NCBI RefSeq assembly: GCF_001679785.1
Contig: NZ_CP016286.1
Coordinates: 4,288,501-4,352,500 of the forward strand
DNA length: 64,000 nt
DNA from: Rhizobium leguminosarum
Lineage (GTDB): Bacteria > Pseudomonadota > Alphaproteobacteria > Rhizobiales > Rhizobiaceae
Direction: 5' to 3'
In this document: positions 26,944 through 35,560 of the stretch, piece by piece
How the letters are laid out: every line of letters begins with the position of its first letter
Position numbering within the stretch: the first letter of the stretch is position 1
Position numbers and translations under genes: made by a program
Notes under the pieces: generated by a model
Told to the model about the DNA's origin: nothing
The model's input: only the letters and a program-made list of their open reading frames with translations
Database searches by the model: none

Positions 26944-27522
26944 CTATGCTGCCGCTTGCTCCTTCTTCGAAGCGCGAAGGATGCGCCAATAGCTGCTTTC
27001 GCTGATGTCGAGGACGGCTATGATCTCGGCCATGGTCTTGCCTGAGGCCTTCAGCTTTAGCACCTCCTCGCTCTGGCGCTGGGCAGTCGGCTGGCGTCCC
27101 GTGTACTTGCCTTCGGCCTTGGCCTTGGCCACGCCCTCGCGCTGGCGTTCAAGCATCATCTCGCGTTCGAACTGAGCGACAGCGCCCAGCACGCTCAGCA
27201 TGAGCTTGCCCGTGGGCGTGCCAGTGTCGAGGTTCATGGCGAGGATGCGGAGAGATACGCCCTTCTTGTCGAGCCGATCAATGATTGACATGAGGTCGTG
27301 CATAGAGCGAGCGAGGCGGTCCAGCTTGGTCACAACAAGCGTGTCGCCCTCGCGAACGTAGTCAAGGCAGCGTTCAAGCTCGGCGCGCTCGGCAACCGAT
27401 GAGACTTGCTCTGCGAAGGTCTTAGTGCAGCCGTGCTCTTTGAGGTCGCGAAGCTGGGCGTCGAAGCCCGCCTTCTGGTCAACTGTAGAGGTGCGGGCGT
27501 ATCCGATGATGGTGGCGGTCAT
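26944..27522 (-). CDS. Serine recombinase (resolvase/invertase family)
   Basis: About 192 residues from the ATG at 27522 (MTATIIGYARTSTVDQ). The catalytic serine is in GYARTSTVDQ, and the resolvase core holds TLVVTKLDRLARSMHDLMSI, followed by the long E helix and a C-terminal HTH (LKASGKTMAEIIAVLDISES). The length fits a small Tn3-type resolvase. An upstream ATG at 27546 would add 8 residues but has weaker ribosome-site spacing. It lies directly beside a three-dyad res-like site. No Tn3-type transposase is present, so it may serve the island or a lost transposon. Confidence 0.9.
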   Translation of the reverse strand: MTATIIGYARTSTVDQKAGFDAQLRDLKEHGCTKTFAEQVSSVAERAELERCLDYVREGDTLVVTKLDRLARSMHDLMSIIDRLDKKGVSLRILAMNLDTGTPTGKLMLSVLGAVAQFEREMMLERQREGVAKAKAEGKYTGRQPTAQRQSEEVLKLKASGKTMAEIIAVLDISESSYWRILRASKKEQAAA

Positions 27523-27551
27523 GAGTGAAGGTGTCCCCATTGGCAAGCGAC

Positions 27552-27666
27552 TGTCACTTGCATCAAGGGTGTTGTGACAGTGCGAGTGTCAAAAGTCAAT
27601 CCCTATCCATGTGACAGGTTCAGCTTTCTCATCTGCGCTCTGTCACACGATGCTGCCCTAGTGACA
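27552..27666. promoter_or_regulatory. res-like site: three TGTCAC/GTGACA dyads
   Basis: Three inverted pairs of TGTCA(C/A) and GTGACA span 27552-27579 (28 bp), 27587-27616 (30 bp) and 27641-27666 (26 bp). The gaps are 7 and 24 bp. In gamma-delta/Tn3 res, the crossover site I is distal, site II follows after about 22 bp, and site III after about 5 bp is next to tnpR. The order and spacing here match that plan, so this is the probable target and autoregulatory operator of the adjacent resolvase. Confidence 0.75.
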
Positions 27667-28139
27667 GGCAGTGCTCAGCGATAGATGCGTAGACCCACGG
27701 CCTTCATATGGAGGGCATAGGGCAAGCGCCCGCCAGCGTGCCGAGACCATGCGGCGCAGCGTGAAGGGCTGAGGCTGGCGGGGCTGTGTCATCTCAATGC
27801 GGGGCATCAGCGCTACGGCCTGTAGAGCATGAGCGCAGAGCGCGGGCCTATCGCTGGCCACAGTGCGCCCATGGCTGGCCTCGGGTCTCTGTCTGCCGGA
27901 ATGTCCAGTAACAGCAGAAGGACCGCACAAGGCCAGCCGTGGGCAAGCTGAATGCCTAACGCTGAGCGTGGGCGCGCGTGCCGAGAATGATGCAGGGCGG
28001 GAGCACGGGCGACGATGCCGCCGCGATTGCCATCAATGCCATCAATAGGCCGCGAATTGGCGGGGCATGGGGGTGATCTGCGCGCTTCGTTCCATCATAT
28101 CCCCTCCCTAATTTTCGGCAGAATTTTACCGCTAGGAGA
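27667..28139. other. Unassigned island stretch
   Basis: No supported gene lies in these 470 bases. Frames on both strands (for example 27658-27930 minus, 90 codons) show no family likeness. It separates the res-like site from the HNH/HTH gene. Confidence 0.35.
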
Positions 28140-28985
28140 TTATCGCCGCTGCTCTCGGGACCACGGAAACCTGAAGTCGCACGCCTCAGGCTCAGCCAGC
28201 GCCAGGTTAATGAGACCCTGCCGCCTTGCCTTGGCGATTACGCCGCTGATCAGCGCCGCGCTTACTTGCAGCCGCCTCGCAATGTCGGCCTGTTTCGTCC
28301 CCTTGGCGTGGAGTCTGAGGACGTGCGAAAGGTCTAGTGCTGCGCCTTTGTGATTCCGTCTGTGCTCTCGCGCTGGGGAGATGGCGCGGGCGACGGTAGA
28401 CGGCGGTATGCCGGTGCGTGCAGATATTGCAGCGTCCGTTAGTCCGTCCTTATGCAAAGCGATAAGCATTGCGTTGCGCTCTGCTGTCTTAGGCCGCTGG
28501 CCCATCCTGACAAGCGCAGCCTCCCGCCGCTGCTGTCGCTCGTGCGTGGTGTAGATCGTGGCCCGCGACGGGTCGAGAACAAGCGCTTTCCAACTGAGGT
28601 TGCTGGGGTCGAGATTGGTCACGTCTCCGTCTGCATAGGCGAGGACATGCGAAGGCGAAGGAGCAGGATCGAGCCACGCCGCCGCGATGATAGAGGCCGC
28701 GCGGTACGTGGTCCTTACGCCATCCTTGGCCAGGGCGCATAGCGGGTGCTTCCGCTTTGGCGTGGTCGAGCTATAGGCAATGTGGAGGATGCGGAGCGGG
28801 GCCCTCTTGGTGATCTTGCGCAGGGCGAAGGTGCCGGGGGCCGCGCCTCGGGCTTGCTTTAAGTCCCGCTCGGGGACGATCTCAGGAAGTCGAATAAGGT
28901 AGCCGTCAGCCCTGACAAGGTAGGTCGGATGATCCGCCACAATGCGGTAGCGATCGAAGGGGTTGAGGGTACGTCTCTTGTACAT
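28140..28985 (-). CDS. HNH-like protein with two C-terminal HTH motifs
   Basis: About 281 residues from MYKRRTLNPFDRYR (28985); an upstream ATG at 29042 gives 300. Residues about 15-150 resemble the phage/homing-type HNH module: APLRILHIAYSSTTPKRKHP, AASIIAAAWLDPAP, then SHVLAYADGDVTNLDPSNLSW. In that last segment His and Asn positions remain but the usual HxxG-N-N pattern is partly altered. Two helix-turn-helix units follow, LTDAAISARTGIPPSTVARA and TKQADIARRLQVSAALIS. It may be a DNA-binding nuclease or a regulator derived from one. The neighbours do not settle its role. Confidence 0.6.
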   Translation of the reverse strand: MYKRRTLNPFDRYRIVADHPTYLVRADGYLIRLPEIVPERDLKQARGAAPGTFALRKITKRAPLRILHIAYSSTTPKRKHPLCALAKDGVRTTYRAASIIAAAWLDPAPSPSHVLAYADGDVTNLDPSNLSWKALVLDPSRATIYTTHERQQRREAALVRMGQRPKTAERNAMLIALHKDGLTDAAISARTGIPPSTVARAISPAREHRRNHKGAALDLSHVLRLHAKGTKQADIARRLQVSAALISGVIAKARRQGLINLALAEPEACDFRFPWSREQRR

Positions 28986-29225
28986 GGTGTTCCTTAGGCT
29001 GGCCGCAAGCTGGGCCTTAGGCTGGACAGTGTGCGTGAGCACTGGATAGGCGCTGCCGTGCAGACGGTGAGTCGCTGAGAGGCGTTAGGCTTGCGCTGGG
29101 GCGTGGGTAGCCGTGAGACCCAAGGACGCGCTGTAGGAGTCGTATGGCCGAAGCGTGAGGGGTGGCCTGCTGCCGGTTTCATGGACACGAGGTTAAGGTG
29201 TTCCTCCTGAAACCGGAGAGCATGA

Positions 29226-29516
29226 ATGCAAAGACGAATATTCAGCCGCGAGTACAAGCTTGAGGCGGTGAAGCTGGTCAGGGAGCGTGGGGTTGCCGTT
29301 GCGCAGGCTGCCCGTGATCTTGATGTCCACGAGAATGTGTTGCGCAAATGGGTTCGGGAATACGGCGACGATCCCAGCCAATCCTTTCCTGGAAAAGGGC
29401 AAATGAAGCCGGAGCAGCTTGAGATCGAGCGGCTCCGTCGTGAAGTCGCAAAGCTGAAGGCAGAGCGCGATATCCTAAAAAAGGCCGCAGCCTACTTTGC
29501 CAGGGACGCGATATGA
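29226..29516 (+). CDS. IS3-family transposase OrfA
   Basis: A 96-residue protein with an HTH (SREYKLEAVKLVRERGVAVA, then QAARDLDVHENVLRKWVRE) and a C-terminal leucine-zipper-like coiled coil (IERLRREVAKLKAERDILKK). Its end overlaps orfB by 4 bases, and CCTAAAAAAGG near 29474-29484 is a typical slippery site for the -1 frameshift that makes OrfAB. OrfA is intact but orfB is cut by IS21, so no working transposase can be made. Confidence 0.92.
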   Translation: MQRRIFSREYKLEAVKLVRERGVAVAQAARDLDVHENVLRKWVREYGDDPSQSFPGKGQMKPEQLEIERLRREVAKLKAERDILKKAAAYFARDAI

Positions 29517-29882
29517 AGTTCGCGTTCGTTGCAAAGCACCGCTCGATCTGGCCGGTGGCATGGCTCTGTGAAGCGCTGGGAGTTTCTCGTTCAGGTTTCC
29601 ACGCCTGGTTCAATCGTTCTCCGAGCGAACATGCACGCCATGACGAGGTCCTGCTGGAAAGGATCAAGCAGAGTTTCCAGTCCAGCGACCGCACCTATGG
29701 TGCCCGACGGGTCTGGCACGATGTGCTGGAGGAAGGGTTATCCTGTGGCCTCCATCGTATTGAGCGGCTGATGCGCTTGAATGCGCTCAGGGCAAGACCG
29801 AGGCGGCGTGGCTTGCCAAAGGATGCCGGTGACCGTGCCGTCATCATGCCTAACGTGCTGGACCGCCAGTTCGTGGCAGACC
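29513..29882 (+). pseudogene. IS3-family OrfB, 5' part (cut by IS21)
   Basis: This frame encodes the N-terminal HTH_21 region of OrfB (FVAKHRSIWPVAWLCEALGV, then SRSGFHAWF) and stops making sense after DRQFVAD, where IS21 begins at 29883. Joining it to 32517 across one copy of GCAGACC gives DRQFVADRPNQKWVADFTYI in frame, the expected start of the DDE domain. Confidence 0.92.
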
Positions 29883-30056
29883 TGCGTGTTTCACTAATTT
29901 CGGGACAGCGATTCCGGTAATTCGCGGACAGCGATTTCAGTAAATACGGGACAGCGATTCCGCTAATTCCGGGACAGTCTCGGACGTGGATTTAAGGTCG
30001 ATTTTCGCAAGCGCCGTTCTGGCAGATTGCCTCCTCATCATCGGTTGAGAGGGGCC

Positions 30057-31610
30057 ATGCCAAGACGGAAGCAAGCGAGACGAACGACAGTGAAAGACAT
30101 TCGATCGATACTGCGACTGACGCACGAGCAGGGCCTTTCGGTTCGCGCCGTTTCGGAACGCCTGAAGATCAGCAAAACCTCTGTGGCGACGTATCTGTTG
30201 CGAGCGAGGGAGACCGGACTTTCGGTCTGGCCGTTGCCTGCGGGCCTGGACGATGATGCCGCGCTGGAGCGACATCTTTTCCGGCGCGTTGGCCGGCCGC
30301 CACAGGACTTGGTCGAGCCGGATTGGCGGTCCGTTTCCGCCGAGCTGAAGCGCAAGGGTGTAACGCTGACGCTGCTCTGGCAGGAATACAGGGCGAGCCA
30401 TCCCGACGGCTACGGCTACACATGGTTTTGCGACCGTTTTGCCGTCTTCGAACGCCGCGCTCACGCGACGTTCCGCAACCGTCATGAGGCGGGCGCGGTG
30501 ATGCAGACGGATTATGCCGGCCACACCATCCCCATCATCGACCCTTCGACCGGCGTCATCCATTCGGCACAAATCTTTGTGGCGATGCTTCCCGCCTCGT
30601 CGTTGACATTCGCCTGTGCCAGCTTCAGCCAGAAACTGCCGGACTGGATCGAGGGCCAGGAACGCGCGCTGAGCTTCTTCGGCGGCGTCACGAAGGCGAT
30701 CGTGTGCGACAACCTGAAGGCAGGCGTCGCCAAGGCGCTGTGGTTCGAGCCGACGCTCAACGCCACCTTCGCTGCTATGGCCGAACATTACGATACGACC
30801 ATCCTGCCGACCAGAAGCCGCAAGCCGCGTGACAAAGCCAAGGTCGAAGGTGCAGTGCTGATCGTCGAGCGCTGGATATTGGCTCGCCTCAGAAACCGAC
30901 GCTTCTTCAGTCTGGCTGATCTGAATGCCGCGATCTCGGTTCTGCTTGACGACTTGAACAACCGCCCGATGCGCCACATCGGAAAGTCGCGCCGAGACCT
31001 GTTCGAGGAGGTAGAGAGAAAGGCGCTTGCGCCGCTGCCAGCAACGCCGTTCGACTATGCGGAATGGAAATCGGCGAAGGTCCATCCCGATTACCATGTC
31101 GAGGTCGACAAGACCTTCTACTCTGTGCCGCACCGCTTGATCGGCCGACAGGTTGATGTGCGTCTGACCCACCGGGTGGTCGAGGTATTTCTCGATCACA
31201 AGCGGATTGCCAGCCATATCAGGCGTTCTCAGCGATCCGGGCATGTGACGGTCAACGAGCATATGCCCAAATCCCACCAGCGTTATGCCAACACGACGCC
31301 GGCATCGCTTTTGAACCAGGCGGCAAGGATCGGGGTGAACACCGCCATTCTGGTCGAGCGGATGATGCGCGATCGTCCTCATCCCGAACAAGGATATCGC
31401 TCGGCCTTCGGCATTCTGTCCCTTGCCCGCCGTTACGAGACGGATCGCCTGGAAGCGGCGTGCGAGCGGGCGCTGGTCATCAACTCCATCACCTATTCCT
31501 CTGTCGCCGCCATTCTCAAATCCGGTCTCGATCGAACCAAACCCCAGACAGACCCGGCAAAACCCACCCCGCCGCACACCAACATCCGCGGCGGCTCCTA
31601 TTACCAGTGA
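30057..31610 (+). CDS. istA: IS21-family transposase IstA
   Basis: About 517 residues from the ATG at 30057 ([20 protein letters not shown]), which has GAGAGGGG just upstream; the frame is open from 30027. An N-terminal HTH ([20 protein letters not shown]) is followed by an integrase core with acids in [24 protein letters not shown] and [13 protein letters not shown]. Beyond it lies the beta-barrel Mu-type C-terminal domain ([20 protein letters not shown]). It is intact and cut-and-paste competent together with IstB. Confidence 0.95.
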   Translation: MPRRKQARRTTVKDIRSILRLTHEQGLSVRAVSERLKISKTSVATYLLRARETGLSVWPLPAGLDDDAALERHLFRRVGRPPQDLVEPDWRSVSAELKRKGVTLTLLWQEYRASHPDGYGYTWFCDRFAVFERRAHATFRNRHEAGAVMQTDYAGHTIPIIDPSTGVIHSAQIFVAMLPASSLTFACASFSQKLPDWIEGQERALSFFGGVTKAIVCDNLKAGVAKALWFEPTLNATFAAMAEHYDTTILPTRSRKPRDKAKVEGAVLIVERWILARLRNRRFFSLADLNAAISVLLDDLNNRPMRHIGKSRRDLFEEVERKALAPLPATPFDYAEWKSAKVHPDYHVEVDKTFYSVPHRLIGRQVDVRLTHRVVEVFLDHKRIASHIRRSQRSGHVTVNEHMPKSHQRYANTTPASLLNQAARIGVNTAILVERMMRDRPHPEQGYRSAFGILSLARRYETDRLEAACERALVINSITYSSVAAILKSGLDRTKPQTDPAKPTPPHTNIRGGSYYQ

Positions 31611-31626
31611 AGGAAAGGAAAGACCC

Positions 31627-32403
31627 ATGCTGACACATCCAACCCTCGATCAGATGCAGGCCCTTGGCCTTGCCGGAATGGCAACGGCCTATCGCGAACT
31701 TGCCGCTCAGAACAACAGCAGCGATCTCAGCCGCGACGAGTGGCTCGGCCTGATGCTCGATCGGGAAACGGCTCTGCGATCCGACAAGCGCCTGACCAAC
31801 CGGCTTGCAGCTTCAAAGCTCCGCTTTCCCGACGCCTGCATCGAGAACATCGACTTTGCCGCTCATCGTGGTCTCGACCGCCGCAACACTCTGTCGCTTG
31901 CGCAAGGGGCGTGGTTGAAGGCACATGAGAATATGATCATCACCGGCCAGACCGGCACGGGAAAAACCTGGCTCGCCTGCGCCTTCGGCCGTCAGGCTGC
32001 CCGGCTCGATCATTCCATCCTCTACCTGCGTATGCCGCGTCTGTTCGAAGATCTGGGCCTTGCCAGGCTTGACGGCCGCTTTCCACGCCTGGTCGACAAA
32101 CTCGCCCGCGTCCAGTTGCTGATCCTCGACGACTGGGGAACGCACACGCTCACAGATCAACAACGCCTCGACCTGCTGGAAATCTTCGAGGAACGCTATC
32201 GCCGGAAATCAACGCTCATCACCGCGCAGCTTCCTGTCGCCCAGTGGCATGACATGATCGGAGAACCGACCATCGCAGACGCAATCCTCGATCGGATCAT
32301 CCACAATGCGCACCGCATTGCCCTTGAAGGCGACAGCATGCGACGGCAAAAAACACCATCCCACTTGACCGGCGCTGAAAACGGCGAAATCAATCGCTCA
32401 TGA
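31627..32403 (+). CDS. istB: IS21-family helper ATPase IstB
   Basis: A 258-residue AAA+ ATPase of DnaC/IstB type. The Walker A is [16 protein letters not shown], the Walker [11 protein letters not shown], and the sensor region [19 protein letters not shown]. The ATG at 31627 follows AGGAAAGGAAAG and is 16 bases after the istA stop. It loads and regulates IstA at the target. All motifs are intact. Confidence 0.95.
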   Translation: MLTHPTLDQMQALGLAGMATAYRELAAQNNSSDLSRDEWLGLMLDRETALRSDKRLTNRLAASKLRFPDACIENIDFAAHRGLDRRNTLSLAQGAWLKAHENMIITGQTGTGKTWLACAFGRQAARLDHSILYLRMPRLFEDLGLARLDGRFPRLVDKLARVQLLILDDWGTHTLTDQQRLDLLEIFEERYRRKSTLITAQLPVAQWHDMIGEPTIADAILDRIIHNAHRIALEGDSMRRQKTPSHLTGAENGEINRS

Positions 32404-32509
32404 CTTCAACCAGGCAGGCGAAAATCGACCACACCATGCTGTCCCGGAATTAGTGAAACCACTGTCCGCGATTTAGTGAAACGACTGTCCCGTTCTTCCG
32501 AAATACGCA

Positions 32510-33007
32510 GCAGACCGTCCGAACCAGAAATGGGTGGCTGACTTCACCTATATCTGGACCGCGGAAGGCTGGCTGTATGTCGCAGCCGTCATCGACCTGT
32601 TCTCACGCCGTGTCGTCGGCTGGTCGATGAATGCCAACATGACAGCCCAACTCGTCACAGATGCGCTGATCATGGCGATATGGCGTCGAGGAAAACCAGA
32701 TGCTCTGCTGCATCACTCCGACCAGGGCAGCCAATATACCAGCGAGCAGTTCCAGCGCCTCATGGGAGATCACGGCATCACCTGCTCGATGAGCCGCTCT
32801 GGAAATGTCTGGGACAACGCTGCAATGGAGAGCTTCTTCTCCTCACTGAAAACGGAGAGAACGGCACGGAAGGTTTATCGCACGAGGAATGACGCCAGAG
32901 CCGATGTGTTCGATTACATCGAGCGCTTCTACAACCCGAAGCGTCGCCACTCGACACTGGGCTATCTCAGCCCCAATGACTTTGAAACAAAGGTGGGATT
33001 AGCTTAA
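32510..33007 (+). pseudogene. IS3-family OrfB, 3' part (DDE catalytic domain)
   Basis: This fragment carries the whole rve domain: WVADFTYIWTAEGWLYVAAV (first Asp), HHSDQGSQYTSEQF (second Asp) and ESFFSSLKTE (Glu), then RRHSTLGYLSPNDFE at the end. It is separated from its N-terminal part by IS21, so it lacks its own start; an ATG at 32534 could give a truncated product. Confidence 0.92.
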
Positions 33008-33299
33008 CCTCGTGTCCGATAAACCGGCAGCAGGCCAAACCGCCGCAGTCTGCGACGATTTCCCTACGCGCTATCGCAGCAGTCGCGGTGCGGGAGAACA
33101 TGCAGACCAAGAGGGCCTAAGCTTCGTCGGAACGATTGGTGCGGCCAAGGGCGGTCTCAGGGTAGTGTGACATTATAATAAGAATTGTCTGACACGGCGG
33201 AACGCTCACGCCAAAGCCAACCGCCTTAGCCTACGCCGATCTGAACCCGCAGCGCGCCCGGCTATATGACGCGCTGCGTTCTGTGATGCTGTCGCAACT

Positions 33300-33478
33300 T
33301 TATGCGTCTGTCAGTTGCTCGGCCTTAGGCACGCTGTCGGCCAGCCCTTTGAGGTCGAGCTTTGAGATAGCCTTAAGCATCTCGGGTGTTCCCGAGTGAT
33401 AGTATCCGGCCGCATCGCCTTCGGTAGAGTGGCCTTGAATTGCATTAACCAACAGGATGTCGCACCCAGAGCGGTTAG
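33300..33478 (-). pseudogene. C-terminal piece of the island tyrosine integrase
   Basis: Read leftward from 33478, the frame gives NRSGCDILLVNAIQGHSTEG, then DAAGYYHSGTPEMLKAISKL and a TAA at 33300. It carries the GHS box and the probable nucleophile tyrosine that the large piece at 37037-38565 lacks. Deleting 33479-37036 and one TTAG joins KSELPN directly to RSGCDILLVNAIQGHS in frame. This is the displaced end of the same gene. Confidence 0.88.
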
Positions 33479-33491
33479 CCCGCTTTTCTCA

Positions 33492-35405
33492 GTGCGCCCC
33501 GACGGCGCGTAACACCAGTGGAGGAAGGTTCCACCCAGATAATTGTCGATAGGTCTGGTAGCTGACGAGCGGCTTGGCAGGGTAACCGGCCGGGCCGAAG
33601 CCTCGTGACAAAGGCCGCCTTGGGCGGTTGAGCAATCCAGTGGGCCGTAACGAGTGTGAAGCCTGAGCAGGCCTCGAAAGTGAAGATGCGGATGCCGACC
33701 CTCCTGAGATTAGGGGAAGGCAGCACGAGCGGGGAAGAAATCGACGAGCGCACCCGCTCGATTCGCCGGGGTAGTGGGCACGGCACGCTGGAAAGGTGGT
33801 GCGGGTAATCGGGGGAGACCCGTCCCGGGCGAGGGTAGCGGCCTCAACGGCGTGCTTGGCACGCCGGTCTGGAGCGGGAGTCGGACAGGGTCATACTACT
33901 GCTGAGGCCGGGTAATGCCGGTGGAGGGAAGGCCCCTGACTTCTGGTGTGCTTTTGACGATGATGAGGTGGAGGTGATTGGCGATGAGCCTGCAAACGCC
34001 TGATAAGATCCGGACTCTTCAGAGGAAGCTGTATCGTAAAGCGAAGGCGGAGCCTGCCTTCCGCTTTTACGCTCTCTACGACAAGATCTGTCGCGACGAC
34101 ATTCTGTACCATGCCTATCGGCTAGCCCGCTCCAATGCTGGTTCGCCGGGCGTCGACGGCGTGACGTTCGCGCGGATCGAGGCGGCGGGAGCGCAGGAGT
34201 GGCTGGCGGGACTGCGCGAGGAACTCGTTTCGAAAACGTATCGGCCCCAACTGGTACGACGGGTCATGCTACCAAAGCCTGGAGGTGGAGAAAGGCCGCT
34301 CGGTATTCCGACTATTCGGGATCGTGTCGTCCAGACTGCCGCCAAGCTGGTGCTTGAACCGATCTTCGAGGCGGATTTCGAGGATAGCGCCTATGGCTAT
34401 CGCCCCAATCGGGGTGGTGGTCAGGCGGTCAAGGAGGTGCACCGGCTAATATGCCGGGGTTACACCGATGTGGTCGACGCTGATTTGTCGGGATATTTCG
34501 ACTCGATTCCGCACGCGGACCTTCTACGATCCGTGGCCCGCAGGGTCGTCGACAGGCATGTGCTGCATCTTATCAAGATGTGGCTGAAAGCGCCTGTTGA
34601 AGAACGGGATGGCGACGGCAAGCGGCGCATGAGTGGTGGTCGCAACGCAACGAGCGGAACGCCTCAGGGCGGTGTCGCGAGTCCGATGCTGGCCAACATC
34701 TACATGAACCGTTTCCTGAAGCATTGGCGGCAGACCGCACGGGGAGAAGCGTTCCAAGCCCACGTCGTTTCCTACGCCGACGACTTCGTCATCCTCAGCC
34801 GTGGTTATGCGGAAGAGGCTCTGTCGTGGACGCGGCTGGTTATGGCGAAGCTCGGGCTCACCCTCAATGAGGCGAAAACCTCGGTGAGGAATGCACGACA
34901 GGAGCATTTCGACTTCCTTGGCTATAGCTTTGGCCCCGAGCATTTTCGCAAGGATGGTCATTGGTATCTGGGCGCAAGCCCATCTCGGAAAAGTGTCCAG
35001 CGGCTCAAGAAAAAGGTGAGCGATTTGCTCGTGCCCGGTGAGATGGGGACATGGCCCGACGTGCGGAACCGGCTCAACCGCCTTTTGCGCGGCTGGTCGA
35101 CCTACTTCGGTTATGGCTCCCGCCTTCCGGCATATCGGGCGGTCGACAACCATGTTTACGAGCGTGTGCGAAACTTCCTCACGCGGCGGCACAAGGTGGC
35201 AGGGCGCGGGTCGCACCGTTTCTCCGATGACTATGTCTTTGGAGAGGGCGGTGTGCTGCGCCTTCGACGCGTCCACATCGGGCCACCTCCGAGAGCTATG
35301 CGGTGAAGCCAGTCGGAAAGCCGGATGCCGGAAATCGGCACGTCCGGTTTGACGAGCGGGGACAGGAAACGGGACTCATGTCACCGCGCCTGTCCTCGAC
35401 TCTAC
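33492..35405 (+). mobile_element. Group II intron
   Basis: The 5' end GTGCGCCCCGACG fits the GUGYG rule. Domain V is recognisable at 35319-35350 (AGCCGGATGCCGGAAATCGG, CACGTCCGGTTT). A domain VI stem follows (GGGGACAGG / CCTGTCCTC), and the 3' end is ...CTCTAC at about 35405. A reverse transcriptase/maturase gene lies between the 5' RNA domains (33492-33980) and domain V. The intron sits 13 bp inside the left end of the IS1380 element. The exact 3' boundary is inferred. Confidence 0.82.
33984..35306 (+). CDS. ltrA: Group II intron reverse transcriptase/maturase
   Basis: About 440 residues from the ATG at 33984 (MSLQTPDKIRTLQRKLYRKA), with GGAGGTG about 8 bases ahead. RT blocks are clear: RPLGIPTIRDRVVQTAAKLV, YGYRPNRGGGQAV, DADLSGYFDSIPH, TPQGGVASPMLANIYMN and the active site SYADDFVIL. 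A maturase domain follows (LNRLLRGWSTYFGYGSRL). No H-N-H endonuclease is visible, so retrohoming would rely on replication forks. The gene is intact. Confidence 0.93.
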   Translation: MSLQTPDKIRTLQRKLYRKAKAEPAFRFYALYDKICRDDILYHAYRLARSNAGSPGVDGVTFARIEAAGAQEWLAGLREELVSKTYRPQLVRRVMLPKPGGGERPLGIPTIRDRVVQTAAKLVLEPIFEADFEDSAYGYRPNRGGGQAVKEVHRLICRGYTDVVDADLSGYFDSIPHADLLRSVARRVVDRHVLHLIKMWLKAPVEERDGDGKRRMSGGRNATSGTPQGGVASPMLANIYMNRFLKHWRQTARGEAFQAHVVSYADDFVILSRGYAEEALSWTRLVMAKLGLTLNEAKTSVRNARQEHFDFLGYSFGPEHFRKDGHWYLGASPSRKSVQRLKKKVSDLLVPGEMGTWPDVRNRLNRLLRGWSTYFGYGSRLPAYRAVDNHVYERVRNFLTRRHKVAGRGSHRFSDDYVFGEGGVLRLRRVHIGPPPRAMR

Positions 35406-35560
35406 CCGCCTGGCAGTTTTGGCTCTATAGTTGAAGCTAGTCGGCTGCGGTTTTAGGGCGTGGCATTGAAGGCGAGCGCAGGGGCGCCGCGGCGTGCGGC
35501 GATTGGAGTTTGTGCGATGTATCCTGTGTTGTTGGCGGTCGGGGTTTCGATCCTGCGGCA

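Larger units (their letters stand above)
29876..32516. mobile_element. IS21-family insertion sequence, complete, 7-bp target duplication
   Basis: The element is 29883-32509 (2627 bp), flanked by GCAGACC at 29876-29882 and 32510-32516. The ends are inverted, TGCGTGTTTCACTAATTTCG and TGCGTATTTCGGAAGAACGG (inward), both leading into GGACAG. Four tandem units of the kind TAATTTCGGGACAGCGATT follow on the left and three on the right, the multiple terminal repeats typical of IS21. It carries istA and istB, both intact. Confidence 0.93.
29164..33036. mobile_element. IS3-family element interrupted by an IS21-family element
   Basis: The outer element runs from 29168 to 33032. Its terminal inverted repeats are TGCTGCCGGTTTCATGGACA on the left and TGCTGCCGGTTTATCGGACA on the right (inward), both continuing CGAGGTTAAG. 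GGCC flanks both sides (29164-29167 and 33033-33036) as a probable target duplication. Without the nested IS21 and one of its duplications it is about 1.23 kb, normal for IS3. Confidence 0.85.

Noticed and set aside
29937..31628. 563-codon minus-strand ORF across the IS21 element
   Set aside because: Antisense of istA, which carries the full DDE domain.
33033..33299. Additional integrase or gene fragment left of the integrase C-terminal piece
   Set aside because: A short plus-strand frame (..YADLNPQRARLYDALRS..) is open but has no convincing likeness to any family.
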